From: Candidatus Flexifilum breve
GTDB taxonomy: Bacteria; Chloroflexota; Anaerolineae; Aggregatilineales; Phototrophicaceae
DNA length: 64,000 nt
Assembly (NCBI GenBank): GCA_016717205.1
Contig: JADKGC010000008.1
Location: 186,001-250,000 of the forward strand
Direction of reading: 5' to 3'
Positions 9,454 through 17,721 of the stretch are shown one piece after another. A model generated the notes under the pieces. That model did no database searches. It was given only the letters and a program-made list of their open reading frames with translations, and had not been told where the DNA came from. How positions within the stretch are numbered: the stretch's first letter is position 1; every line of letters begins with the position of its first letter. The position numbers and the translations under genes were made by a program.

Positions 9454-10004
9454 GCAAAAACCTCTTCAGCTAGTAGCCAGCAGCCGGAAGCTGTGACCCA
9501 ACGTTGTTCCCATTATAGAAACAAATCGGGCGTGCCTCAGCCCTGCGGGCGCGATCCATGACAGATTGCGACAAATTTCACGAAGACTGTCTTATGCGCT
9601 GGTAGTGCTGTCAGATCAGCACCACCGCACGATCTATAACACCAAATGGAACAGAAAATCACGCTGCGTTTTTACTTCACTCCCTCCCCGACCCACCAAT
9701 CAATCCGGTCGTGGTAGGGGCGCACCTGTGTGTACGCCCAAACGAGGGCAGACACGCAGGTCTGCCCCTACAACGTACAACCGCCGGCAAGATTGCGCCG
9801 AAATCGGGGATAGCGTATGGGCAAAACAAAAAAACGGACGCGATAAAGCGCGTCCCTACAAAAACAGACTTAGCTCGGCGTGTGGTGTTGGCTCCCCTCC
9901 CTGAATTCGGGGAGGGGCCGGGGGTGGGGTCAGAAAGCAACCAGTTTCAACATAGTAATGCCTCGCGCCTGCTTTTCGCTAACTGCTAATGGCTAACCAC
10001 TTCC
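9454..10004. repeat. Intergenic repeat island, no gene
   Basis: About 550 bases without a credible gene. It contains a two-hairpin element at 9714-9771 (outer GTAGGGG / CCCCTAC enclosing GCGCAC...GTACGC and GCAGAC...GTCTGC), a hairpin at 9836-9860 (GGACGCG / CGCGTCC) and a CCCCTCCCTGAATTCGGGGA element at 9894-9930. The two-hairpin element has a close copy at 61953-62010. Confidence 0.7.
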
Positions 10005-10319
10005 CTACGACTGATTGCCCGCCAGCGGCTGCACCAGCACGTCAACGAATTCGGTCTTGGAGGCGAGGAGTGTGGGCGTCGACCCGGCGTTGTTCGTCTC
10101 GTCGACGACATGGGTTTCGCTTTCCACGAGAATCACACGGATGCCAAGCGTCGGCAGGTCATAGGCGGTGTGCAGCACACCGGTGGTCTGTGAGTTCTTC
10201 AGAAAGGCGATGCGCCCCTTCGCATCCAGGCGGCGGATGCGCCCTTTCGCCTGGTTAAATTTCAGCTTCTTCAGTTCACTCCGCAGCGCTTCGCGCTGTT
10301 GGCTGGTGTAGTACGCCAT
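10005..10319 (-). CDS. Conserved-looking hypothetical protein, about 104 aa
   Basis: I do not recognise this protein. It begins with a basic helix (TSQQREALRSELKKLKFNQAKGRIRRLDAKGR) and continues with beta-prone sequence (GIRVILVESETHVVDE). It has no signal peptide or membrane segment. It is judged real because the ATG at 10319 is preceded by AAAGGAC at a good distance and because it fills the space before the divergent xseA promoter region. The helix could bind nucleic acid, but this is only an impression from its charge. Confidence 0.6.
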   Translation of the reverse strand: MAYYTSQQREALRSELKKLKFNQAKGRIRRLDAKGRIAFLKNSQTTGVLHTAYDLPTLGIRVILVESETHVVDETNNAGSTPTLLASKTEFVDVLVQPLAGNQS

Positions 10320-10397
10320 GATTTCGTCCTTTAGCCTCATGATCAAACATCGCGGTTAATTGTATAATTACGCGGAAGAACTGCCAAAGGGAAAATA

Positions 10398-11588
10398 TTG
10401 TTTATGTCCGAACCGCGTTCCGTTGCGGAAATCACCGCCCTGATCAAGAACCGCCTTGAAAGTGACAGCCGCTTACAAGACGTGTGGATTACGGGGGAAA
10501 TCTCCAATTTCACGCAGGCTTCCTCCGGTCACCTGTATTTCTCGCTGAAAGATGGCAGCGCGCAGATCAAATGCGCGATGTGGCGGTCGAGTGTCGCCCG
10601 CCTGACGATGATGCCGCGCAACGGCGATGCCGTGACCGCGCACGGTTCAGTCAGCGTGTACGAAGCGCGCGGCGATCTCCAATTTTATGTCGACATTATG
10701 CGTCCAGCAGGCGTAGGCGACCTCTATCGCCAATTCGAGGAACTCAAAAGCAGACTGGAAGCCGAAGGGCTGTTCGACCCCCTGCGCAAGCGTCCGCTCC
10801 CGGCGTACCCACGCAAAATCGGCGTGGTGACCTCGGCGGATGCGGCGGCATTTCAGGATGTGCAGAACGTGCTGCGGCGGCGCTACCCACTGGTCGAAGT
10901 CGTGTTGTCGCCGACGCTCGTCCAGGGCATCGACGCGCCCGCGCAGATTGTGCGCGCGCTCGGTCGGCTGAACGCGCGGGAGGATATCGACGTGGTGCTG
11001 GTGTGCCGCGGCGGGGGCAGCATTGAGGATTTGTGGGCATTCAACGATGAAGGCGTCGCCCGCGCCATCGCCGCCAGCCGCATCCCCGTGATCAGCGGCG
11101 TGGGACACGAGACCGACTTCACGATTGCCGATTTCGTCGCGGATCTGCGCGCGCCGACCCCCTCCGCCGCTGCCGAAATCCTCACGCCCGATGTGACCGA
11201 ACTGCGCCAGACCCTCGACCGCCTCGCTTATCGCTTGGACGACGCGGTGCGCTTCACCTTCGATTCGCGCCGGCGCGGGCTGGCGGAGAAAGCGTGGGCA
11301 CTCAAGCAGGTGTCACCCGCGGTGCGCATTCGCACCATCCGGCAGTCGCTGGTCACGCTGGATCGCGCCATGCTCAGTCGCGAACGCGGGCGGATTGCCT
11401 TAGCCCGCGAACGGCTGAACGGCTTGGGGATCGCGCTAGTCGCGGCCAGCCCGCAGGCGATCCTCGACCGGGGCTACGCCATGATCAGCGTGAACGGGCA
11501 GCGCGTCACGTCGGCGCAGGAACTGTCCGCGAATACCGAGATCACGATTGAGATGAAAGACGGCTCACGCCGCGCAAAGGTAGAGTAA
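10398..11588 (+). CDS. xseA: Exodeoxyribonuclease VII large subunit
   Basis: The large subunit carries the catalytic domain of ExoVII, which degrades single-stranded DNA in both directions. An OB-fold is at the N-terminus (VWITGEISNFTQASSGHLYFSLKD). The catalytic region contains PRKIGVVTSADAAAFQD, VLVCRGGGSIEDLWAFNDE and PVISGVGHETDFTIADFVADLRAPTPSAAAE. The C-terminal helical part binds the small subunits. The length of about 396 residues is on the short side. Two starts are possible: TTG at 10398, six bases after AAAGGG, and ATG at 10404. A TATAAT at 10363-10368 may be the -10 box. Its stop directly touches the xseB start, so the two are coupled. Confidence 0.94.
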   Translation: MFMSEPRSVAEITALIKNRLESDSRLQDVWITGEISNFTQASSGHLYFSLKDGSAQIKCAMWRSSVARLTMMPRNGDAVTAHGSVSVYEARGDLQFYVDIMRPAGVGDLYRQFEELKSRLEAEGLFDPLRKRPLPAYPRKIGVVTSADAAAFQDVQNVLRRRYPLVEVVLSPTLVQGIDAPAQIVRALGRLNAREDIDVVLVCRGGGSIEDLWAFNDEGVARAIAASRIPVISGVGHETDFTIADFVADLRAPTPSAAAEILTPDVTELRQTLDRLAYRLDDAVRFTFDSRRRGLAEKAWALKQVSPAVRIRTIRQSLVTLDRAMLSRERGRIALARERLNGLGIALVAASPQAILDRGYAMISVNGQRVTSAQELSANTEITIEMKDGSRRAKVE

Positions 11589-11786
11589 ATGTCGCAACTG
11601 GAAAAATTGTCCTTCGAAGCCGCGTATGCGGAATTAGAAAGCATCGTCACGCGCCTAGACGCGGGTGACCTGCCGCTCGAAGACTCGGTCACGCTGTTTG
11701 AGCGGGGCAAGCGCTTGTCGGAATACTGCCAGCGCCTGCTCGATCAGGCCGAACTGCGGATTACGCAGATCGGCGCGGACGCCTGA
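11589..11786 (+). CDS. xseB: Exodeoxyribonuclease VII small subunit
   Basis: A 65-residue helical protein with the family signature LSFEAAYAELESIVTRLDAGDLPLEDSVTLFERGKRLSEYCQ. Several copies coat the helical arm of the large subunit and are needed for nuclease activity. The ATG follows the TAA of xseA with no gap (TAAATG), which favours coupled translation and the right subunit ratio. The stop at 11784-11786 lies just before a TTGGGATATCCCAA palindrome. Confidence 0.93.
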   Translation: MSQLEKLSFEAAYAELESIVTRLDAGDLPLEDSVTLFERGKRLSEYCQRLLDQAELRITQIGADA

Positions 11787-11787
11787 C

Positions 11788-11891
11788 TTGGGATATCCCA
11801 ATGCTGTGATCATTGCGGCGTTGATCGTTACCCAAGGAAAAGAATCGCACATAACCCACTTATCCCAAATTCTTGGGATATCTTGGGATAT
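11788..11891. promoter_or_regulatory. Repeated TTGGGATA motifs, possible operator
   Basis: An 8-base word appears five times as direct and inverted copies: the palindrome TTGGGATATCCCAA at 11788-11801, TATCCCAA at 11861-11868 facing TTGGGATA at 11873-11880, and another TTGGGATAT at 11883-11891. It lies between xseB and the REC-reductase gene. The clustering suggests binding by a dimeric regulator, but no regulator can be named. Confidence 0.45.
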
Positions 11892-12011
11892 ACACCAAAT
11901 CAGGGATAAAGGAATACCGTAGAGCGCGACTGACCCCTTCTCCAACGGAAAAGTGTTGAAGCTCTCATAGCAGCTTTGACCGATGAGAATTGAACCGAAA
12001 CGGATGGATTT

Positions 12012-13670
12012 ATGGCAACTAAACCGATCATCTTCACTCTCGACGACGACCAGGAGGTTTTGCGCGCCATCGAACGGGATATTCGCCGCCAGTTCGGCAA
12101 AGAATACCGCGTGATGCGCGCCAATTCCGGCGCGGAAGCGCTCGACGCGCTGCGGCAGCTCCGGCTGCGCAATGACACGGTCGCGCTGTTCATCGTCGAT
12201 CAGCGCATGCCGGAAATGACGGGCGTCGAGTTCTTAGGCGAAGCCCGCCAGATCTTCCCGGATGCCAAAAAGGTGCTGCTCACCGCCTATGCCGATACGA
12301 GCGCCGCCATTCAGGCGATCAACGTCATCGGGCTGGATCACTATTTGATGAAGCCGTGGGATCCCCCGGAAGAAAACCTGTTCCCGATCGTGCAGGATCT
12401 GCTCGATCAGTGGAAATCGGCGTACCGCCCCGCCTTTGAGGGTGTGCGCGTGGTCGGTCACCAGTGGTCACCCAAGGCGCACGGCATCAAGGACTTTTTG
12501 GCGCGCAACCGCGTACCCTACCGCTGGATGGATCTCGAAGCCGATCCAGAAGCCAAGCAGCTCCTCAGCTTCATGCAAGACCCGCGCCTGCCCGTGCTGA
12601 TCTTCCCGGATGGCTCGACGCTCATGCAGCCGACGAATGTCGAAGTCGCGCAGAAGGTCGGCTTGAAGACGCAGGCCGAGCAGCCTTTCTACGATCTGGT
12701 GATCGTCGGCGGCGGCCCGGCGGGGTTGGCGGCGGCGGTCTACGGCGCGTCGGAAGGCTTGCGCACGCTCATCATCGAACGCGAAGCCCCCGGCGGGCAA
12801 GCGGGTATGAGCTCGCGCATCGAGAACTATCTCGGCTTCCCGGTCGGCTTGAGCGGCATGGATCTGGCGCGGCGTGCAGTCGCGCAGGCGACCCGCTTTG
12901 GCGTGGAAATTCTTACCCCGGCGGAAGTCATCAGCGTGCGGCTGGAAGAACACTATAAAATCCTCACCCTGTCGGATGGCAGTGAGGTGAGCTGCCACGC
13001 GCTGATGATCGCGACGGGTGTCTCGTACCGCCGCCTCGACGTGATGGGCTGCGATATCCTGACGGGCGCGGGTGTGTACTACGGCGCAGCCATGACCGAA
13101 GCGCCGAACGTCGCCGGGCAGGATGTGTTCATCGTCGGCGCGGGCAATTCGGCGGGACAAGCGGCGATGTACTTCCATCGCTACGCCAAGACCGTGTATA
13201 TGGTCGTACGCAGTGACTCGCTGACCAAGAGCATGTCCTCGTACCTGATCGAGCAGATCGAAGCGACCGACAATATCATCGTCCGCTGCAACAGCGAAAT
13301 CACCGCCGTGAAGGGGCGCGAACATCTGGAAGGCGTCACCGTCGTCGATAACGTGGCCAACACCCAGCAGGACTACGACGCCGCCGGGTTGTTCATCTTC
13401 ATCGGCGCACTGCCCCACACCGACTGGCTGCCAGCCGAAATTGAGCGCGACCAGCACGGCTTCATCCTTACGGGCACAGATCTATTCAAAGAGGGTAAGC
13501 TGCCCAAGAGCTGGTCGCTGGAACGCCAACCGTACCTGCTCGAATCGAGCGTGCCGGGCATTTTCGTCGCCGGGGATGTGCGCCACCGTTCGGTGAAGCG
13601 CGTCGCCTCAGCGGTCGGTGAAGGATCGATTGCCGTACAGTTCATCCATCAGTATCTGGGGAGTCTGTAA
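12012..13670 (+). CDS. Response regulator fused to thioredoxin-reductase-like FAD oxidoreductase
   Basis: Three parts are visible. Residues 1-135 form a receiver domain with acidic pocket DDD (11-13), phospho-acceptor D63 in FIVDQRMPEMTG and lysine in YLMKPWD. Residues about 143-212 look like a glutaredoxin/thioredoxin fold (VPYRWMDLEADPEAKQLL, LPVLIFPDGSTLMQP) but have no CxxC. From about 227 on is a thioredoxin-reductase-like flavoprotein with FAD motif GGGPAGLAAAVYGASEG (233 on), NAD(P) motif IVGAGNSAGQAA and closing motif GIFVAGDVRHRSVKRVASAVGEGS. The redox CxxC of true thioredoxin reductase is absent: ATGVSYRRL stands where the CATC segment would be. The gene ends 2 nt before a histidine kinase, its likely partner. 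I infer a phosphorylation-controlled NAD(P)H-flavin enzyme or sensor. Confidence 0.88.
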   Translation: MATKPIIFTLDDDQEVLRAIERDIRRQFGKEYRVMRANSGAEALDALRQLRLRNDTVALFIVDQRMPEMTGVEFLGEARQIFPDAKKVLLTAYADTSAAIQAINVIGLDHYLMKPWDPPEENLFPIVQDLLDQWKSAYRPAFEGVRVVGHQWSPKAHGIKDFLARNRVPYRWMDLEADPEAKQLLSFMQDPRLPVLIFPDGSTLMQPTNVEVAQKVGLKTQAEQPFYDLVIVGGGPAGLAAAVYGASEGLRTLIIEREAPGGQAGMSSRIENYLGFPVGLSGMDLARRAVAQATRFGVEILTPAEVISVRLEEHYKILTLSDGSEVSCHALMIATGVSYRRLDVMGCDILTGAGVYYGAAMTEAPNVAGQDVFIVGAGNSAGQAAMYFHRYAKTVYMVVRSDSLTKSMSSYLIEQIEATDNIIVRCNSEITAVKGREHLEGVTVVDNVANTQQDYDAAGLFIFIGALPHTDWLPAEIERDQHGFILTGTDLFKEGKLPKSWSLERQPYLLESSVPGIFVAGDVRHRSVKRVASAVGEGSIAVQFIHQYLGSL

Positions 13671-13672
13671 GC

Positions 13673-15079
13673 ATGGCGAGCGCCGAAGAACTCGGAAAAG
13701 TCCCGCTGTTCGAACACTTACGCCGCGACCAGTTGAATTGGCTGGTTGAACATGGCGAAGATTACTTCGCACAAGCCGGGGAATACCTGTTCCACGAAGG
13801 CGACGACTCGACTTACTTCTATGTGGTGATCGACGGCGAAGTGCAGATCACCAAACAGGCGGGCGACGGGGAAATCATCCTCAATACGCATCACGCGGGC
13901 GGGTTCAGCGGCGAAGTCCCCATGCTTAGCGGCACACCGTACATCGCCAGCGCGCGCGCGGTCACCGAGACCAAGGTGCTGCGCTTCAATGGGCAGGCGT
14001 TCCGCGAGATGTTCGCGATCTGCCCGCTGGTGGTGAGCAAGCTGTTTCAGGCGCTGCAGTGGCGCATCCAGAAGACGGAGAGCCTCGCCCGCCAGCGTGA
14101 GAAGATGTCGGCGCTCGGCGTGCTCTCCGCGGGGCTGGCGCACGAGCTGAACAACCCCGCCGCCGCCGCCCGCCGCGCCACCGACCAACTGCGCGACTCG
14201 TTCGGGCAGGTGCAGCCGCTGCTCGTGAAGATCAGCCGCGCGCTCGACGAGGAACAGCTCGACGACCTGCTGGGAATGCAGCGCACCATCGCCGAGAAGC
14301 TGCGCGACCCCGAACCGCTCGACGCGCTCACGCAGAGCGACCGCGAGGAAGAACTCAGCGACTGGCTGGATAGTCACACTGTCGAGGAAGCCTACGACAT
14401 TGCGCCGCTGTTCGTATCGGCGGGCGTCAGCACGGATCTGCTCGAACAGCTTTACGATCTGATCGGCGACGATGACCTGTTCGCCGATGGTGTGCGCTGG
14501 CTCAACGCCTCGCTGACGACGGGGACGCTGCTCAATGAAGTGGAACGCAGTGCCGGGCGCATCTCCGACCTCGTCAAGGCGGTCAAATCCTACTCGTACA
14601 TGGATCAAGCGCCGCAGCAGGATATTGACGTGCATGCCGGAATCGAGGATACGCTCATGATCCTCGCGCACAAGCTGCGTCAGGCCAAGATCACGGTTAA
14701 ACGCGAATACGACCGCAATATCCCGCACATTCTCGCGCATGGCAGCGAACTGAATCAGGTGTGGACGAACCTCATCGACAACGCCATCGACGCGCTGGGC
14801 GACAACGGCACAATCACGATTCGCACGTGGGAAGACGGTAAGGATATCTGGGTCGAACTGGGGGATAACGGGCCGGGCATCCCCGAGGACATTCAGTCGC
14901 GCATCTTCGAGCCGTTCTTCACGACCAAGGATGTCGGCAAAGGGACGGGCTTGGGACTGGATATCGCGCATCGCATCATCGTCGATCATCACCGTGGGGA
15001 GATTCGCTTGCTCTCCAAGCCGGGCGATACGCGCTTCCAAATCCGCCTGCCCATCGAGCAGCAGGAAGAAAAGAAATGA
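13673..15079 (+). CDS. Cyclic-nucleotide-binding-domain histidine kinase
   Basis: Residues 1 to about 115 form a CRP-like effector-binding domain (FHEGDDSTYFYVVIDGEVQITKQ, GGFSGEVPMLSGTPYIASARA). A dimerisation/H-box region follows with the phospho-acceptor histidine in LSAGLAHELNNPAAAARRA. The ATPase domain has an N-box NLIDNAIDALGDNG, G1 in ELGDNGPGIPED and G2 GKGTGLGLDIAHRII. There is no membrane segment, so it is a cytoplasmic sensor. A helical insert separates the H-box from the ATPase domain, as in the HELNNP kinase group. It starts 2 nt after the REC-reductase gene. The bound ligand could be cAMP, cGMP or something else. Confidence 0.9.
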   Translation: MASAEELGKVPLFEHLRRDQLNWLVEHGEDYFAQAGEYLFHEGDDSTYFYVVIDGEVQITKQAGDGEIILNTHHAGGFSGEVPMLSGTPYIASARAVTETKVLRFNGQAFREMFAICPLVVSKLFQALQWRIQKTESLARQREKMSALGVLSAGLAHELNNPAAAARRATDQLRDSFGQVQPLLVKISRALDEEQLDDLLGMQRTIAEKLRDPEPLDALTQSDREEELSDWLDSHTVEEAYDIAPLFVSAGVSTDLLEQLYDLIGDDDLFADGVRWLNASLTTGTLLNEVERSAGRISDLVKAVKSYSYMDQAPQQDIDVHAGIEDTLMILAHKLRQAKITVKREYDRNIPHILAHGSELNQVWTNLIDNAIDALGDNGTITIRTWEDGKDIWVELGDNGPGIPEDIQSRIFEPFFTTKDVGKGTGLGLDIAHRIIVDHHRGEIRLLSKPGDTRFQIRLPIEQQEEKK

Positions 15080-15493
15080 AGTCGTTTTAGAAGCCGCGAA
15101 CGCAATAAAGAGGGGTGTCCAATAAGGTTATCACCTGTAGGGACGAGGCATGCCTCGTCCTAATTTCTAGAGAAGGATACAAAGGACAAGGCATGAGGGT
15201 GTTTAAAAAGCATCCCTTAAAGCCTTTCCTTTCGTTAGCGGACGCAATGAATTGCGTCCCTACGAAGACGGTTGGGGGGGGGGGCGCTGTTGTCTCCCCC
15301 GCCGGGAGGGGACGGGGTGGGGCGTCTGACCTTTTCAACACCCTCATGCCTTGTCCCTACAAAACCTCTCTCATCAAGATAACTGTGCGCTTTTTAGACA
15401 CCCTCTAAATCGCGTCCGCGGCATCCTAAAACCGACCTATATCCCGTTTTCACGGTAGTCTGTGCACTTACCGGATCGGTGCGCTGTGATTGC
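15080..15493. repeat. Mosaic intergenic repeat block, no gene
   Basis: This gap is built of repeat pieces: hairpin 15137-15162 (GTAGGGACGAGGCA / TGCCTCGTCC), a composite segment 15184-15267 starting GGACAAGGCATGAGGGTG and ending in hairpin GGACGCAATGAATTGCGTCC, an 11-base G run at 15274-15284, and an inverted copy of the GGACAAGGCATGAGGGTG segment at 15335-15356. The composite segment is also found near 22145-22217 (plus) and 49671-49737 (minus). The tail after 15353 resembles 49848-49913. Confidence 0.7.
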
Positions 15494-17629
15494 TTACTCG
15501 CACTGATCCGCGCCGTAAATGAGCGTGATGAGCGCCTCATCTGTCTGCACGCGGATTGTCACCGTGTCCGCATCTTCCACGCAAATGCTGACCGTGATAT
15601 CGCCCTCCGCGCCCGATACATCCACATCAATGGTGCTGCTGGCATCGGGTTCATCCGTCGCGGTGACATCAGGTGTCGACGTGGGAGTGATCTCCGGAGT
15701 CGCTTCGGCGGGCGGGAACGCCAGCCCGATGATCACCGGGTCGTGATCGGAAGCGCGGAACGGCGAACTCTCATAGAGTGGGTTGGCGTCCGGCTCTTCC
15801 TCGTACTCGTTTTCGCCCGGGTCGCGCACCTCATCGTTGTAATCGAACACGGGAACCTCGTCGGCGTTGATGTGCCACTCGGCGACGCCGACCACGTGCG
15901 GCGCGAGGATCGTGCTCGCCAGCGCGTGATCGAGATAGCCGAGCATCCCGTCGAACACGTAGCTGTAATTCTCCGAGTTCAGGCCGCCTTGCAGATCGAC
16001 AAATTGCAGGCTCCCCGCGCCCGACCGCAGCGCGTCAATCGGGTCTTCACCCGCGTAAGCATTCATGTCGCCGATGAGCAGGATCGCCTGTTCCCCCGTG
16101 CCCGTCGGGTCACTCGCCAGCCAGTTGACCAACTGCTGCGCCGCGGCAGTCCGCGTGCCGTTGCAGCTGCCCTGCAGCGGGTCGTCGTCGCCCGCGCCGC
16201 AGGTTGAGCCTTTCGACTTGAGGTGATTGACCACGACCGTGAACGCTGCGCTGCTCGCGTTATCACGGAAGGTCTGCGCGACCGCCGGACGGTTCCGGTC
16301 GGTATCCGCGTTGAACGGATTAACAAACGCGGGCGCGTCCAGCACGGCGGTCACACCGACCGGGGTAACGCGCGCGGGTTGGTAGATCAGCGCGACCGCG
16401 ATCTCATCCGTGCCGATCACGCCCGTATCGATGAAAGCATAGGCGTCTGTACCCGCCACCGCATTGAGGCGCGCCACAAGATCGGCGACGGCGGTGACGT
16501 TGTTCTCGATTTCCATCAGGCCATAGACCGCCGCGTCAATCGCCGTGAGCGCCGCGACGATCTTCTCGGCCTGCCGTTCCAGTTCAGCCGGGCTGCTCGC
16601 GCCGCGCGAACCGAGCGTCGTGAAGTAGTTGAGCACATTGAAGCTCGCGACGGTCAGCGTGCCGCCCACGTTCGGCGGGGTAGCAGACCGCGGATTGACG
16701 ACCGTGAAAACAGGCGGCAGTGTGGCGACGGGCAGCATGCGCCAGTTGCCGAAGCCGAAGCTGAGGATGCCCGTCAGCCCGGTGATGGTGTCGCCACCGC
16801 GAAAGAAATCCGTTCCCGGCGCGCCCGTGGAGAGTCCGCCCGGCATAGGATAGAAGAGGGTCTGTGGAGAGCGCACCAGCGGCACATTTTCGACGCTGCT
16901 GTCGTCATCCAGCACGAGACGGCGGCGTTCGAGATCCGCGTTGAAGGCAGCGAATTCGGCGTCCGTCGGCGTATCATCGACATGCGTGTATTGAAACGGT
17001 CGACCACCCTGATAGAGCACGACTTCGCCAAAACGCGCCAGTTGGAAGTATTCAGCGACGCTCAGCGGGTCGGCAATGGTGACGAGCATACCCTCATAGG
17101 GTTCGTAGAACGCCGCCCGCGTCAGCCCCGCGCCGATGAGATCCTGCGCGAGATTGAGCACAACGGGTTCGGGGAGCGGGTTAGCGCGGCTGATCACGCT
17201 GATCGTGCCGTGCACCGCATTGATGCGGGTTTCCTCGCGGATCTCCTGCACCGTGCCACTCACCTCGACCAGATCGCCCACCGCCACATCGATCGCACAC
17301 TCACGCGGATTGCGGATGTCGTTGGCGTTATTCTGGAAACTGAACGGCCCGTCCGGGTCGCAGTAGACGAAGATCCCTTCGCCGGTGGCAGCATCGGCAT
17401 CGGCGGCGACTTCCTGAACGTAGAAGCCCCCCCGCTGCAGGTTGCCCTGATAATCGGCGGTGACGACCGCGCGCACGAGCACCGTCTGGTTGACGAGTGG
17501 GCTGGCAGCGCCCACCTGAATAGCGTGAATCGGCACAACGGCGGCTTGCGCGGTGACCGCGCCGACAGCGTAGAGGCAGGTGAGGAAAAGCAGCCACCGG
17601 GTGAACCGTACAAACCGAAAGTGCGGCAT
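15494..17629 (-). CDS. Secreted ExeM/NucH-family extracellular endonuclease
   Basis: A signal peptide (FTRWLLFLTCLYAVGAVTAQAA) starts this 711-residue protein. The first half has an OB-fold/lamin-tail-like region (VGDLVEVSGTVQEIREETRI). The second half is an endonuclease/exonuclease/phosphatase domain: VASFNVLNYFTT, GLMEIENN, VVNHLKSKGSTC, LLIGDMNAYAGEDP and the closing SDHDPVIIGLAF. Such enzymes digest extracellular DNA and may recycle nucleotides or remodel biofilm. The tail after the nuclease is a proline/threonine-rich linker (ATPEITPTSTPDVTATDEPD) and a small domain with two cysteines. The ATG at 17629 has GGGGGAG in front. Cell-surface or secreted location is inferred from the signal peptide. 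Confidence 0.9.
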   Translation of the reverse strand: MPHFRFVRFTRWLLFLTCLYAVGAVTAQAAVVPIHAIQVGAASPLVNQTVLVRAVVTADYQGNLQRGGFYVQEVAADADAATGEGIFVYCDPDGPFSFQNNANDIRNPRECAIDVAVGDLVEVSGTVQEIREETRINAVHGTISVISRANPLPEPVVLNLAQDLIGAGLTRAAFYEPYEGMLVTIADPLSVAEYFQLARFGEVVLYQGGRPFQYTHVDDTPTDAEFAAFNADLERRRLVLDDDSSVENVPLVRSPQTLFYPMPGGLSTGAPGTDFFRGGDTITGLTGILSFGFGNWRMLPVATLPPVFTVVNPRSATPPNVGGTLTVASFNVLNYFTTLGSRGASSPAELERQAEKIVAALTAIDAAVYGLMEIENNVTAVADLVARLNAVAGTDAYAFIDTGVIGTDEIAVALIYQPARVTPVGVTAVLDAPAFVNPFNADTDRNRPAVAQTFRDNASSAAFTVVVNHLKSKGSTCGAGDDDPLQGSCNGTRTAAAQQLVNWLASDPTGTGEQAILLIGDMNAYAGEDPIDALRSGAGSLQFVDLQGGLNSENYSYVFDGMLGYLDHALASTILAPHVVGVAEWHINADEVPVFDYNDEVRDPGENEYEEEPDANPLYESSPFRASDHDPVIIGLAFPPAEATPEITPTSTPDVTATDEPDASSTIDVDVSGAEGDITVSICVEDADTVTIRVQTDEALITLIYGADQCE

Positions 17630-17721
17630 GGGCTCCCCCTAGAAGACTCGCGAATACAGCCTAATTAAAGCATGAATCTCGTAAAGCGGAGATGATCCGC
17701 GACTTAAGACGCGGAAATCCG

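Noticed and set aside
13718..15040. Open frame of 440 codons on the minus strand
   Set aside because: It is the reverse of the cNMP-binding histidine kinase and has no motifs of its own.
16223..17668. Open frame of 481 codons on the plus strand
   Set aside because: It is a shadow of the secreted nuclease, which has signal peptide and catalytic motifs.
17640..17721. tRNA-like folding between the nuclease and murJ genes
   Set aside because: I could form one short stem but no cloverleaf and no CCA-type end.
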